Notes under the pieces: model-generated | Told to the model about the DNA's origin: nothing | The model's input: only the letters and a program-made list of their open reading frames with translations | The model's database searches: none | Part shown: piece after piece, positions 1-11,542 of the stretch | How the letters are laid out: the number at the start of each line of letters is the position of its first letter | Position numbering within the stretch: position 1 is the first letter of the stretch | DNA from: Dipteris shenzhenensis | Lineage: Eukaryota > Polypodiophyta > Polypodiopsida > Gleicheniales | NCBI GenBank assembly: GCA_047967505.1 | Contig: CM106538.1 | Length of the DNA stretch: 64,000 nt | Strand: one strand, 5' to 3' | Program-made: the position numbers and the translations under genes

Positions 1-271
1 GAAAGCAGGGAGGGGTGCTTCCCAAATCGGCAACCCATCCCCTTACCCACACTTGCTTATCCTAATTAGTCCACATGCCATGGGTGAGGTCCTTCTAGAG
101 CCTTCCAAGCCCGTGGTCACACACCAAGGTGAGCTCCTCCTTGTAGGCAGCTTTAGCCCCTTAAAAGTAGGGCAATTCACCCCTCTTGTACGTGCAACAA
201 TTAGATGTAGCACACAACCATGGCACCCATTAATTGTTAGGTCTTGCATGCAATAGACTGTCCTGGCGTCT
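1..271. other. left flank, no gene recognised
   Basis: Sequence before the first LTR. Short open frames exist on both strands but none resembles a known family, and no ycf23-like N-terminal exon can be read here. The last five bases before the LTR (267-271, CGTCT) pair with CGTCC after the distal LTR as a near-perfect target duplication. Confidence 0.5.
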
Positions 272-1872
272 TGTCACGGGGGCGTGAAATTCTAAGTACT
301 TTAATGTACTAGAAGACTGTGACAACTTTGGTTTTAAAAGTCCAAGCGTGGGCTTAATAATGTGTAATTAAACGCGGCATGGTGCCTAGCACATAAGCGT
401 AATTAATCCCTAGGCCCAAAGGTATTCCAAGGAATTAAAAGAGTGGTTGTTAGAAAATGATGATGTGGCATTTTTAATGGCCTCCCTAGAGGGCCATGTA
501 CCTTCAGTGGCCCCCCTGGAGTTCCAGGTGGCTCTAGTGCCTTCTACATGCTCCTTTGCCATTCCTGGACCTTCTTGGGCCTTCTAAACTTCTCATGTGT
601 GGTTTTCTCTCTCATCTTCTCCCTTTGTTGAGATTTTGGATTGGATTTTCATCCTCCTTCAGTTGAATTCCATTTTTCTTCATAACTCCTCACTCGTTTG
701 GATTCCTCGACTTCCGTTTGGCCCGATGGCTTCCCCTCTGCCTCCCCTTCGCAGTGTTATGCTTTTCCCTCCGTGTGTTTGGTAGAATGGGCAGAGTTGA
801 GCACTTCTTTTCCTGGTCAAATTTACAAAAGTGGCTTTTTTTGGACCTTTTTGCTTCTACAGCCTCCTGGGCCTCTCCTCTTGCAAAGCTATAGCTTTCT
901 GTTGAATTTCGAGTGGTCCCACGCACTGGTTGACTGGTTTTTCTCAGTTTTGGAGGACTTTTCGGCGATGAAACTTCCCCAAAACCTTCTCAATGCATTC
1001 CTCTCTAAAGCACGCTTCTTTTGAGCCTAAGAACTCCTACTTCTTCGCGACAGAAGTGCTTCTTTTCGCATTTTTCAGTGGAATTCTTGCTGGTCGGCTC
1101 TTGTAAATGCTCTTTCTTCATGCCTTTGCACTCCTCTTTGGCTGAGAATGCAATTGGGCATTGGCTACTATGTACTCTTGGCGATTGAGGACTTGGTTCG
1201 AGTTTTCAAGGCTTGGTGAGTTGTGATTTTGCTGCTACAATTTCTTTTTGTCATAAGCTATTGGTTGGCCTCGTGTGCCGTCTCTTTCTTGGTTCACAGG
1301 TGCTGAGGCAGTGCTACATGAGCCATTCTTTGGTTGGGTACTTTGCTGATTTTATTTTGGAGCTTTGAAAAGCTTTGTGAATGCCATCTGGAAACCACTC
1401 AAAAAGAGTGCAGCTGGGGTGCAGTGTGATTGCACTTGGACAGCCAATGGAATTGCACTCAGAAAAGAGAATGCCTTTGGGTTGAGCCTATGGGTTAAGT
1501 GCACTTATATGATGGTGTTCTATGCTTGAAAGCCTAGCGAAGGCTCAGTGAATTGGGGCTGCATGCTCAGTTGCAGGGAGGGTCTCCCAGATGCAACTTG
1601 TAATCATTTCACTGTGAAATATAAAGAAATACCGAAAGGGGCGCCACGGTGTTTGGGGCTAATCGGGTGCACTTGTCTATGTTTGTTGAGCAAGGGCATT
1701 CTAGCCTCCATCCCTTTTTCAGTGGTTTTGTTTGTGAACAAATGGGTAAATGCCAAATGGTGATCATGCAATGATTAATGGTTGTGATATATGCTTTGTG
1801 AGCTGTAAATAAGTGTTGAAGTGATTAAAGGTTTAGTTCCACTGCCCTCTGAGTGATTAGAGGCCGGTTTCA
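272..1872 (+). repeat. 5' LTR of composite gypsy element
   Basis: 1601-bp terminal repeat, TG...CA ends, matching 9993-11542 along its length. The distal copy lacks a short stretch near 452-470 and several other bases. No standard initiator-Met primer site follows at 1873. Open frames inside (597-1024) recur in the other LTR and are not treated as genes. Confidence 0.9.
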
Positions 1873-1985
1873 TTTGTTCCATTGCCGGGATACCACACAC
1901 TCTTTCTCAAGAGGTGGGCCTCGGTAGTTTGGTGGAAGGATATCTTTGCTGCACTTTTTGAAAGCTGAATATTACAACCATAAAC

Positions 1986-3722
1986 ATGGTGAATACCCAT
2001 AAGCAAGAGAGCTCCACAACTCCTCAAAGGAGAAGGTAGGAAAGCCTTAATGATCCAGCTAGTGTACAACTGCAGGGAGCACAACAAATGCTTTTTGAGT
2101 AGGCCACACATGAAGCTACAACTGAGCTCAACGGTGATACTAGTTCTAGCAGTGAGTCAGATGATGCTACTATGTTGAATGCACAGCTTGCAAGTGCAGT
2201 GATTGCTTTGACTCAGCTGACTCAAAATTTGGCTCAGATTGTGCAAACAAATGCCAAGAAGAAGAAGAAATCAAGAAAGCACAAGCACGGAAAGAGTGAG
2301 TACACACATGCATCAGCTTCTCATGGCGGACCACACACTCATGCATCAATTTTCCACGAGGGACAGCCATAAAAAATGACTCAGAAAGTGACTTTCAAGA
2401 GAGAGGAATCCCCCAAAAGAGCGCTTGAGAAAGAGGTACAAAAAGTACAGCCAGTGCAACAGTATGAGCAGCTAGCACAAGGCCTTGGTTTGGGTACTTC
2501 TACTCCTCAAAATAATAATGTGCAGTCCATAAATGTGGCTCAGCCACCTCAGCCATATTTGAGGCAGCAACCTGAATATTTTGGTACAGATTCTATCTTT
2601 GATGCTATGTTGATTTCACCGCCAACTGGGCATAGAAAGCAAGCCATGTATGACAATGTGGGAATGCAGCCAGGCATGCAAGCCATAGCATATGCTCCCA
2701 TGCCTAATGTTCAGCCAAGCATGGCTCTACCTAGTGAAGGGAATGCTGCAAAAATACAGCCATCTTTGGGACAGCCAATATCAAATGTATATAAAGAATT
2801 TAAGGATGGTGGTTCTCATGTCAAGTTTGAGACATATAATGGAGTACAGGACAGGTACAATGCCCTCACATTCCTTCAACAGTTTGATGTTGCATTTCTT
2901 GGGGGTTTGTTTACAGAAGCATCCAAGATGAGGAAGGTTGCCACATTTTTGAAAGGCAATGCACTTAAGTGGTACACCAACCTTATTCTTCATGGAGATG
3001 CACTTGCTACTTGGTTGGAATATAAGCAAGTGTTCTCTTCTACTTGGCTTACTCCAACTTTTGAAGTTGAAGTACTTTCACATTGGCATGACTTGTCATA
3101 CAAACCTTGCAAGAATCTTGATGATTACACCTAGAGGTTTTGGGATGTTTTGTTGTCATTGAGCTCTTATAGGCATGTTTCTTTGAAAGAGCAAATAGAG
3201 AGGTACTGTTGTGGATTGCCTAGTGAGCTACGTGATTATTGCATCAAAACCAAGGTGGGTTCTATGACTCAATTAATTGAGAATGCAAGGATAGCATATG
3301 CATGGATGCAGGAGAAGAATTTAGGCTTTATGGACAGCAAGAAAGAAGACAACAAACGGGCTGCCAAACACGAGGATAAGGACATCAAATCTGAAAATAA
3401 AAATTATGGCAAACGACCGTTTCAAAAGGGAGGAAAAGCCCAATTCAAAGCTGGTCAAAGGTGTGGACAGCCTAATAAACAACCCTGTACCAAGTTATTT
3501 GATGAAGAGAAAAAGTCACTCATGGAGCAAAACAAATGTTTTATATGCAAAGGAGAGGGACACTGCTATTATGATTGCCCATCCAAGAAAAGAGACAGGT
3601 CAGATGATGATAAGAATGGTGATAAACAGGCTGATCGGAAGGGCAAAAGGCCTAAACCTTCCGCAGGACTTCTTCCAGATGTGATTGGGAGTTTGCCACA
3701 TTCACATGATGAAGAGGAATGA
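1986..3722 (+). pseudogene. Ty3/gypsy gag, decayed
   Basis: Gag reads in one frame from an ATG at 1986 (MVNTHKQESSTTPQRRR), 114 bases after the LTR, through a Lys-rich patch near 2255-2300 and a Pro/Gln-rich linker. A capsid-like retrotransposon gag region follows at about 2820-3330, including FLKGNALKWYTNLI. A CCHC zinc knuckle (CFICKGEGHCYYDC) lies at about 3539-3580. Stops interrupt the frame at 2037 (TAG), 2100 (TAG), 2370 (TAA) and 3132 (TAG). The 3132 stop falls where a Gln is usual (DDYT-stop-RFWD). There is no frameshift before the zinc knuckle. The encoded product would package element RNA into particles; this copy cannot be translated whole. Confidence 0.85.
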
Positions 3723-4083
3723 AAAAGACTGAGATGTGCAGAGCATGGGGAAAAATCAGAAATGAGAATTGTTTATTTTTCTTTGATTTTGGGGCAAAGG
3801 CGAATTTCATAACTCCTGATGTGGCAGGAAGGCTTGGCATCAAGCCTGAGGAAATGGGGCCATCCGGCATGTGTGATATGGCCAACCCTGAACTCAACAC
3901 ACTTGTCACTCCTATCATTGGCAAGTTGAGGATGCATATCCAGCAGAGGAGTTCTACATTATGCCTTTGCTAGAGTGTGATGCTTTGCTTGGGATGCCTT
4001 GGATGTACAGGGTGGGGGCTGATGTACAGATGAGAAACAAGAAGATTTCTTTAACTCATAGAGGCAAAAATCATGTACTTGAT
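3719..4083 (+). pseudogene. Ty3/gypsy aspartic protease fragment
   Basis: A protease-like stretch follows gag, with FDFGAKANFI in place of the usual D-S/T-G-A active-site segment. It continues to about 3968, then shifts frame into MPLLECDALLGMPWM and ends at KNHVLD near 4083. The expected linker of about a hundred residues between protease and RT is missing, which points to an internal deletion just before 4090. Particle maturation would need this enzyme, so the copy is non-functional. Confidence 0.75.
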
Positions 4084-4091
4084 TAATACAG

Positions 4092-5517
4092 CCGAGTAAT
4101 TCTCCTTATTGTTCCCCTGCGTTGCTTGTGCAAAAGAAGGATGGCAGTTGGAGAATGTGTATTGATTATAGGGCTTTGAATAAAGTCACAATTAAGGACC
4201 GTTTTCCAATTCCACGCATTGATGATATATTGGATCGGTTGGAAGGTTCCTCAATGTTCAGTCGTATTGACCTTAAAAGTGGATACCATCAGATAAGGAT
4301 ACGGCCTGAAGATATCTACAAGACTGCCTTCCGCACTTCATTTGGCTTATATGAGTTCCTTGTGATGCCTTTTGGTTTGACTAATGCACCTGCCACTTTC
4401 AATAGAATGATGGACATAATTTTTAGAGCACACAGAAAGTTTGTGGACACTTTCTTAGATGACATCATTGTGTTCTCTAAAAATGAGCAGGAGCACAGGA
4501 AACACCTCACTATTGTGTTTCAAGAGTTGAAAAGACACAAGCTGTTAGTAAACACCAAGAAAAGTGAGTTCTTTATGCATGAGATTCATTTTCTGTCATA
4601 TAGTGTCAAAGGATGGAGTCAAGATGGATCCTGCAAAAGTTGAGGCCATAAGGAGTTGGCCAATTCTGAAAAATCTGCATGAAGTCAGAAGCTTCCTTGG
4701 GTTGTGTTCATACTATTGGAGGTTTATAAAGTACTTTGCAGAAATTGCTTCTTCCTTGCATGCTTTACAGAAGAAAGCTGTACCGTTTCGGTGGGGACCA
4801 AAGGAAAATGCAGCTTTTGAAGAGCTGAAGCAAAAGTTGTGTTCTGAACTCGTTATTATCTTGCCAGATCTTACAAAACCCTTTGCTGTAACTTGTGATG
4901 CATGAGGGAACAGCATAGGAGGCACTTTGATGCAGGATGGCAGAGTGGTTGCATATGAGAGTAGAGTTCTCAAAGATGCTGAATTGTACTTGCAGACATA
5001 TGAGAAGGAAATGTTAGCGGTGATACATGCTTTGACCACATGGAAACATTACCTTCTTGGAGCTGATTTTTATGTGCAGACAGATCATCAGTCACTTGGA
5101 TATTTTCTCACGCAGAGAAAATTATCTGAAAAGCACATGAGATGGGCTAACTTCCTCTCAATGTTTCATTTTCAAATTGTACATGTGCCGGGTAACAAAA
5201 ATGTCGTGGCTGATGCACTTTCTAGGAAACCACAGCCTGAAGCAGTCTCCAAGAAACCCAGTGTTTCAGCAGTGAGCATTGCTTACAACAATGTGTTAGA
5301 TGTGATGAAAGATGAGTATGTTAATGATGCTGATTTTTCAACTATTTATGATCAGCTTTGTGATGGTCAAAGGCATGATCACTATATGTTGAAAGAGGGT
5401 TTCATTTTGATGCATGGACAACTCTGTGTCACTAATCAGATGCGACAGAAAGTCATAATGGAAAGTTTGCTCCTCCATATGCAGGACATAGGGGAATTAC
5501 AGCAACAATTACAGTAG
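4092..5517 (+). pseudogene. Ty3/gypsy reverse transcriptase and RNase H
   Basis: Clear gypsy RT: NSPYCSPALLVQKKDGSWRM, then RIDLKSGYHQIRI, MPFGLTNAPATFNRMM and the catalytic segment FLDDIIVFS, where Phe replaces the usual Tyr of YLDD. A frameshift near 4590 moves the thumb region to another frame (KMDPAKVEAIRSWP). RNase H begins at about 4890 (VTCDA), is interrupted by TGA at 4903, and continues with YLQTYEKEMLAVIHAL, TDHQSLGYFL and the end motif HVPGNKNVVADALSRKP. The frame closes at 5517, with the integrase in the next frame after a shift near 5485. The family copies element RNA into DNA; this copy is broken. Confidence 0.9.
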
Positions 5518-6593
5518 TGGAGCAATACTTTTATTGGCCATCTTTGAGGAAAGATGTGGAAGAATATGTGAGAACATGCATGGTTTGTCAGAAAGTAAAG
5601 TTTGACAGGCAGAAGGCACCTGGGTTGTTACACCCTTTGCCAATTCCGGAGAGACCATGGCAAAGTATAGCTATGGATTTTGTGTTTGATCTTCCACGTA
5701 CTCCTATTGGACATGATGGATTGTGGACAATAATTTGCAGGTTTAGCAAACAAGTCCACTTTGTGCCAGTAAGAAAGAAAATTACAGCAGATCAAATGGC
5801 CAAATTGTTTCTGCAGCATGTCTTCAAGTATCATGGGATGCTTGAATTCATAATCAGTGATAGAGATCCGAGGATGACCAGCCTCTCTTGGAGAGGGCTG
5901 TTTGAAAATATGGGCACTATGCTGAATTTTTCGTCATCTTTTCACCCTCAGTCTGATGGACAATCGGAGCAGGAAAACTCTACCATCTTGGATATGTTTA
6001 AATGCTATGTCTCAGACCACAAAAGCAAATGGGAGCATTATTTGCCTTTGCTAGAATATGCTTACAATAATACGGTGCACACATCCACAGGTAAAGCACC
6101 TTTTGAAATAGTAGAAGGTGCTAGGAAGATACCTCCCATTTTGCATACAAAAGAGAAAATCTTTGAAGCTGATCGTTTTGTGGAAAGCCTTGAAGAGGCT
6201 TACAAGAAGATCAAATATGCCTTGCGAAGAAGTCAGGACAAGCATAAAAGAGCAGCAGATAAGCACCGCAGGGAATTGGTATTCACAGAAGGTGATTGGG
6301 TTTTGCTGCGTTTTCAGAAGGCAAGGCTGAAAAATAAGAAAGGTAGGGAAAGGTTGTACACAAAGCTGAACATGCGTTACTATGGTCCTTTCGAGGTTTC
6401 TGAAAAGATATACGAGGTAGCTTATAGGCTGAAGTTGCCTCCGCATTGGAAGATACATAATGCCTTTCATGTGAGCTTGTTAAAGCAATATCATGGAGAT
6501 GTTCCCGAGGATTTACCTGATGAGGTACAGTCTGAAGTGGAAGAACATGATCAACTTGATTCTGGCACACAGAGATTGAAAGCTCAAGGGTAA
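5490..6593 (+). pseudogene. Ty3/gypsy integrase with GPF/Y-type C-terminus
   Basis: A long open frame (5517-6593) carries most of an integrase. The zinc-binding HHCC module spans the frameshift: GHRGITATITVVEQ just upstream, then CMVCQKVK. The catalytic core shows MDFVFDLP (first Asp), IISDRDPRMTS (second Asp) and HPQSDGQSEQENST (Glu region). The C-terminal part has MRYYGPFEVSEKI and PPHWKIHNAFHVSLL, typical of plant gypsy integrases. The enzyme would join element cDNA to host DNA. The core is intact by eye, but upstream breaks mean no full polyprotein can be made. Confidence 0.88.
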
Positions 6594-6700
6594 AGTTATC
6601 CGTCGCTACTCGGTGAAATTTCAAAATTAGATTCACTTGGGATATTGCAGCTTTACCTTGATGCTTTCCAGTTAGAGCCGACTGCAGTCGAGGCTCCTAC
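6583..6700 (+). pseudogene. frameshifted chromodomain-like remnant
   Basis: Right after the integrase frame closes, a second frame reads KVIRRYSVKFQN, resembling the first strands of retroelement chromodomains. A third frame then gives GILQLYLDAFQLEPT, resembling the helix that follows. This suggests a chromovirus-type element whose targeting domain is split by small indels. The match is short and by eye only. Confidence 0.45.
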
Positions 6701-7143
6701 AGGTAGTTCAGCAGAGCGAGCGTCTGGAGCATTACCTGGTGTTCAAGAGGGTGGTAGCACCTCCACTCCCTCAGTACAGACGGGCTCACCGTGATTTCAT
6801 GAGGTCCCTTAATGACACTGTATGTTTCATTCGAGATATTGAGCTGACAGTATTTCTACTGTGAGACTTCATGATATTGATGCATCTTGACTATTGATCG
6901 CCGAGGATCACATAGATTTTGAGCAGTGTATATGGATGGATGCATGCCTCTCCTAGCCATATTTTCACTGTCTTTGTATACTATAGTTGCGGCTTTCTTG
7001 TATACTCTTTCATGGTATATTTCATGCTCGCTCTTGTGTTTTGGGGCAACAACCTGTGGTTTGTTGTTCCAAGATGTAGGCCATCTTCTCCTAGTTCTAG
7101 TGATGCCCTATAGGCCCTGGTATGTGCCTTGTAGGCATTGGTA
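6701..7143 (+). other. 3' non-coding part of gypsy interior
   Basis: Low-similarity stretch between the integrase end and the copia segment. An open frame at 6926-7432 begins with hydrophobic residues and runs into copia integrase. I read the hydrophobic part as chance translation of T-rich sequence. Confidence 0.4.
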
Positions 7144-8639
7144 TAGGCACTTGGTTTGTGGCCCAATGAGGACAAATGCCATTGGGGGATATAAGTATTT
7201 CATGACTCTCATTGATGATTTCACAAGATATTACTGGATATATCCTTTAAAAGCCAAATCTGAAGTTTTCTTATGCTTTCAGAGGTGGCTGAATATGGTT
7301 GAGAATGAATTAGGTTGCAAGCTTGTCACCCTCAACACAGATAGGGGGGGAGAGTATATGTCTAAGGAGTTTGATGCATTTCTGTCTTCACGGGGCATTA
7401 TTCACTCATGCACTACTCCTTACACTCCTTAGCAGAATCCTGTTTCTGAAAGGAAAAACAGGTCCACAGTGGAGATGGCCAGATGCATGCTTAAGGCCAA
7501 GTCTTTGCCCAATAAAATTTGGCTTGATGCAGTGATGTGTGCCAACTATGTGCTGAATAGATCACCTACACGGGCATTGAAGACTGTTACACCTTATGAA
7601 GCATGGAAAGGCAAGAAGCCTTCACTTTCACACATGAGAGTTTTTGGGTCTCTTGCATATGTTCATGTACCATCTCAGCTGAGACATAAGCTTGATGATA
7701 AGGCAATCAAATGCATATTTATTGGTTACAGCTAGGAGAGCAGAGGGTATCGGTTATATCAACCAAATACTGGGAAGATTATTGTCAGTAGAGATGTAAT
7801 CTTTACTGAACATTCAGCTTCTCCTCTTGTGGACTGCAAAGCTAAGCCAGTGTTGACATGTTTGATGCCTTTGAATCTTGGTTACCTCTGCCATCCTCAG
7901 AAGAGGACTTTGACCAGCAACATGAGCTTCCTGCAGGCCCTCCACCAAGCAATAGTCAGCCACTACCCGATGCTGATTTGCAGGTTTCTCTTCCAGCCCA
8001 AAATGATCCCACTATTCATGACGCAGTCATTGAAGAAAGAGCTGTCAATAGACAGCAAAGGCAAGTTCCCAGATGGCTTCTTGATACATTGAGGGACAGC
8101 AAACAAGATCAGCCTTTTGCTGCCCGGACAAGATCAGGGAATAGACAGATGCATGGTCACTTTCTTGAATTTGCACTCCTTGCTACAGCTTGCAATGAAG
8201 AGCCCTTGTGCCATAAAGATGCTTTTGACAGCAAAGAGTGGATGGATGCAATGAGAGCTGAGTTACAATCCATTGCCAAAAATGACACATGGGAATTAGT
8301 AGATCTTCCTCCCGGCAAGCATGCCATTGGTACATGGTGGGTCTACAAATTAAAAGGAAAATCTGATGGTAGCATAGATCGATACAAAGCCCGTCTTGTT
8401 GCAAAAGGGTATGCCCAACAACAAGGCATTGACTTTGAGGAGACCTTTGCTCCCACATCTCGGATTACTACCATTAGATGTGTCATTGCCGTTGCAGCCC
8501 ATCATCATTGGCAAGTGCACCAACTTGACATCAAGACTGCTTTTCTTCATGGGGATCTGCATGAAGAAGTATATGTCACCCAACCTCCTGGCTTTGAGGT
8601 TGTTAATTCTGAAAATAAGGCATGCCGGCTTAGAAAAGC
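7144..8639 (+). pseudogene. Ty1/copia integrase-RT fragment
   Basis: Homology starts abruptly at VCGPMRTNAIGGYKYF in the integrase core and continues with LIDDFTRYYW, NTDRGGEYMS and SERKNRS. It passes the core-to-RT linker (FGSLAYVHVPSQLRHK) into RT (WELVDLPPGKHAIGT, RYKARLVAKGYAQQQGIDFE, VHQLDIKTAFLHGDLHEEVY). It stops after CRLRKA at 8638, well before the YVDD active site. TAG codons interrupt at about 7430 and 7733. The closest relative in this window is the intact copia at 35528-41306 (same CGPMRT and PPGKHAIGT segments), so both are one broad lineage. The beginning (gag, protease) and end (RT palm, RNase H) are absent. Confidence 0.88.
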
Positions 8640-9324
8640 CCCATCCTCAACTCCGACACGCCCGGCAAGGGATCCCGCCAGAGAGGAGAAAGCATATGGT
8701 ATCATTGCTCTTGCTTTAGGAGATGATTATATTCATCACATCTCTGACTTAGAGTCTCCTTCAGAAGCTTGGCAAAAGCTTGACATGATTTTTGGTGCTA
8801 GCTCTCACATCTCTAAATTATCACTTAAAATCTCTTTCTTTGAATTGAAGATGGTTAGTGGCACTACTTTGGCAGCTCATGTCAATTACATGCGGAGTCT
8901 TATGACTTAACTTGCTTCTATCAACTCTCCTATTACTACAGATGATGCTATGGCAGTGTTACTTAAGAGTATGCCTGAAGATTATGATCATATAGTTACC
9001 ACTTTGAAAAATCTTCCTAATTCTAGTCTTGAAGGTATTATCTCTGCTCTCCAAGAAGAAGAAAGGCATATGGAGCTCAGGAAAGGCAATGACAGTGTTT
9101 ATGCTGTAAAAATCCAGAAGGGCAAGTTTACACCTTGCAATCACTGTGGAAAGACAAATCACCTTTCAAAGGACTGCTTCAAAATCAATCCATGCAAACA
9201 CTGTGGCAAAAACAACCATCATGAGAAGTTTTGCAGAGCCAAAGCAAAGACAGAAAATGCAAATCTACTTTCAGTTGATGAGCCTCCACAAGATGAGGCA
9301 TTTTTTGAAGATTATGCATTTTAA
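8640..9324 (+). pseudogene. TR-GAG family gag fragment fused in frame to copia RT
   Basis: From 8640 the sequence follows the gag of the element at 16174-18831: TRPARDPAREEKAYGIIALA, then ISDLESPSEAWQKLDMIF, two zinc knuckles (CNHCGKTNHLSKDC and CKHCGKNNHHEKFC) and an acidic tail ending FFEDYAF. It lacks the first ~50 codons of that gag. One in-frame stop, TAA at 8908, aligns with CAA in the other copy. The open frame 7858-8910 crosses the RT/gag junction without interruption. About 370 bases of 3' untranslated sequence lead to the LTR at 9699. Confidence 0.85.
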
Positions 9325-9698
9325 ATCATCTCTATGTATGCTCCAGATCTCTCTTTTTTATGTCAAGGTACTCAGCCTGGATAGTCCTCCAAAATGAATG
9401 AAATAAACTATTGTGTTTTGTGTGTTTTGTAAACACCTCTGGTCACCTTATGATGTAGGCCATGTGTATGTTTTGCTCCATGGTACCTCCTGCAGACATT
9501 GTGTGCATGTACATGTAGGGGAGATAACCATTGGAAGGTCTTTTTGTATCTCTTTTTGTTTACCTTACACCCATGGGAACCCTTGCTAGCTTGAGATGCT
9601 AGCCATTGATAGATCCATGACCACCATGAGATGGCATGAGACACCTTGTGCTAGCTGTATCCTTGACATAGCCTGAGGCATTCCCTTGAGGGGGGGTT

Positions 9699-9986
9699 TG
9701 ATGGGATATCTCAAGGTGTATGCCTCAGGCACACCTTGGTTTCTATGTGTGAGTGCTAGAGGCACAGTTAGGTGCCCATAAGCACAGTTAGGTGGTGGAA
9801 AGCCACATAGGATGATTGAGAGAATCTAGGAGCAGATTGAGGAGATGATTGTGGAGCTCTGAAGTCATCAGTGATGTCAGTGAGCATGTATGAGGTGCCT
9901 ACATAAGAACCTCACTCTTCTTCATTCCATAATGCAAGTATTCTGAGTTTGTGTCCACTCTACTCTTTCTTTTCAGTTTACCAACA
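9699..9986 (+). repeat. LTR of TR-GAG family (3' copy inside composite)
   Basis: 288 bp, TGATGGGATATC...ACCAACA, matching the LTRs at 16174-16458 and 18543-18831. It is preceded by a G-rich polypurine run at 9688-9696. It lies only six bases before the outer gypsy LTR. Confidence 0.88.
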
Positions 9987-9992
9987 GGGGTA

Positions 9993-11542
9993 TGTCACGG
10001 GGGTGTGAAATTCTAAGTACTTTAATGTACTACAAGACTGTGACAACTTTGGTTTTAAAAGTCCAAGCATGGGCTTAATAATGTGTAATTAAACACGGCA
10101 TGGTGCCTAGCACATAAGTGTAATTAATCCCTAGGCGCAAAGGCATTCCAAGGAATTAAAAGAGTGGTTGGCATTTTTAATGGGCCCCGTAGAGAGCCAT
10201 GTACCTTCAGTGGCCCCCCTAGAGTTCCAGGTGGCTCTAGTGCCTTCTACATTCTCCTTTGCCATTCCTGGACCTTCCTGGGCCTTCTAAACTTCACATG
10301 TGTGGTTTTCTCTCTCATCTCTTCCTTTGTTGAGATTTTGGACTGGTTTTTCAGCCTCCTTCAGTTGAATTCCGTTTTTCTTCATAACTCCTCACCCGTT
10401 TGGATTCCTCGACTTCCCCTCTGCCTCCCCTTCGCAATGATATGCTTTTCCCTCCGTGCGTTTGGTAGAACGGGCAGAGTTAAACACTTCTTTTGTTGGT
10501 CAAATTTGCAAAAGTGGCTTTTTCTGGACCTTTTTGCTTCTACAGTCGCTTGGGCCTCTCCTCTTGCAAAGCTACAGCTTTCTGTTGAATTTCGAGTGGT
10601 CCCACGCGTTGGTTGACTGGTTTTTCTCAGTTTTGGAGGACTTTCCGGCGATGAAACTCCAAAACCTTCTCAATGCATTCCTCTCCGAAGCATGCTTCTT
10701 TTGAGCCCAAGAACTCCCACTTCTTCGCGACAGAAGTGCTTCTTTTTGCATTTTTCAATGGAATTCTTGTTAGTCGGCTCTTGTAAATGCTCTTTCTTCA
10801 TGCCTTTGCACTCTTCTTTGGCTGAGAATGCAATTGGGCATTGGCTACTATGTCCTCTTGGCGACTGAGGACTTGGTTCGAGTTTTCAGGGCTTGGTGAG
10901 TTGTGATTTTGCTACTGCAATTTCTTTTTGCCATAAGCTATTGGTTGGCCTCGTGTGCCGTATCTTTCTTGGTTCACAGGTGCTGAGGCAGTGCTACATG
11001 AGTCATTCTTTGGTGGGATACTTTGCTGATTTTATTTTGGAGCTTTGAAAAGCTTTGTGAATGCCATCTGGAAACCACTCAAAGAGAGTGCAGCTGGGGT
11101 GCAATGTGATTGCATTTGGACAACCAATGGAATTGCACTTGGAAAAGAGAATGCCTTTGGGTTGAGCCTATGGGTTAAGTGCACTTATGTGATGGTGTTC
11201 TATGCTTGAAAGCCTTGCGAAGGCTCAGTGAATTGGGGCTACGTGCTCAGTTGCAGGGAGGGTCTCCCAGATGCAACTTGTAATCATTTCACTGTGAAAT
11301 ATAAAGAAATACCGAAAGGGGCGCCACGGTGTTTGGGTGCACTTGTCTATGTTTGTTGAGTAGGGGCATTCTAGCCTCCATCCCTTTTTCAGTGGTTTTG
11401 TTTGTGAACAAATGGGTAAATGCCAAATGTTGATCATGCAATGGTTAATGGTTGTGATATATGCTTTGTGAGCTGTAAATAAGTGCTGAAGTGATTAAAG
11501 GTTTAGTTCCACTGCCCTCTGAGTGATTAGAGGCCGGTTTCA
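9993..11542 (+). repeat. 3' LTR of composite gypsy element
   Basis: 1550-bp partner of 272-1872 with the same TG...CA ends. CGTCC follows it, matching CGTCT before the left LTR at four of five bases. Confidence 0.9.

Larger units (their letters stand above)
272..11542 (+). mobile_element. composite LTR retrotransposon (Ty3/gypsy with embedded copia and TR-GAG pieces)
   Basis: Two long direct repeats, each beginning TGTCACGG and ending GGTTTCA, bound an 8.1-kb interior. Flanks are CGTCT on the left and CGTCC on the right, a target duplication with one mismatch. The interior next to the left LTR is gypsy: gag, protease, RT, RNase H, integrase and a chromodomain trace, all broken. From 7144 it changes to copia integrase and RT, at 8639 to gag of the family seen intact at 16174-18831, and it ends with an LTR of that family at 9699-9986, six bases before the distal LTR. 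Either nested insertion with later deletion or template switching could explain this. By eye the two outer LTRs differ by roughly 5 percent plus small indels, so the unit is not recent. Confidence 0.85.

Noticed and set aside
597-1024. Open frames of 62-108 codons with matching ones at 10164-10704
   Set aside because: They lie inside both gypsy LTRs, overlap in several frames, and show no domain; sequence identity comes from the LTR duplication.
6926-7140. Hydrophobic N-terminal extension before copia integrase, resembling an envelope-type membrane segment
   Set aside because: T-rich non-coding sequence translates to hydrophobic residues; no signal peptide, Cys pattern or separate gene position supports an env protein.
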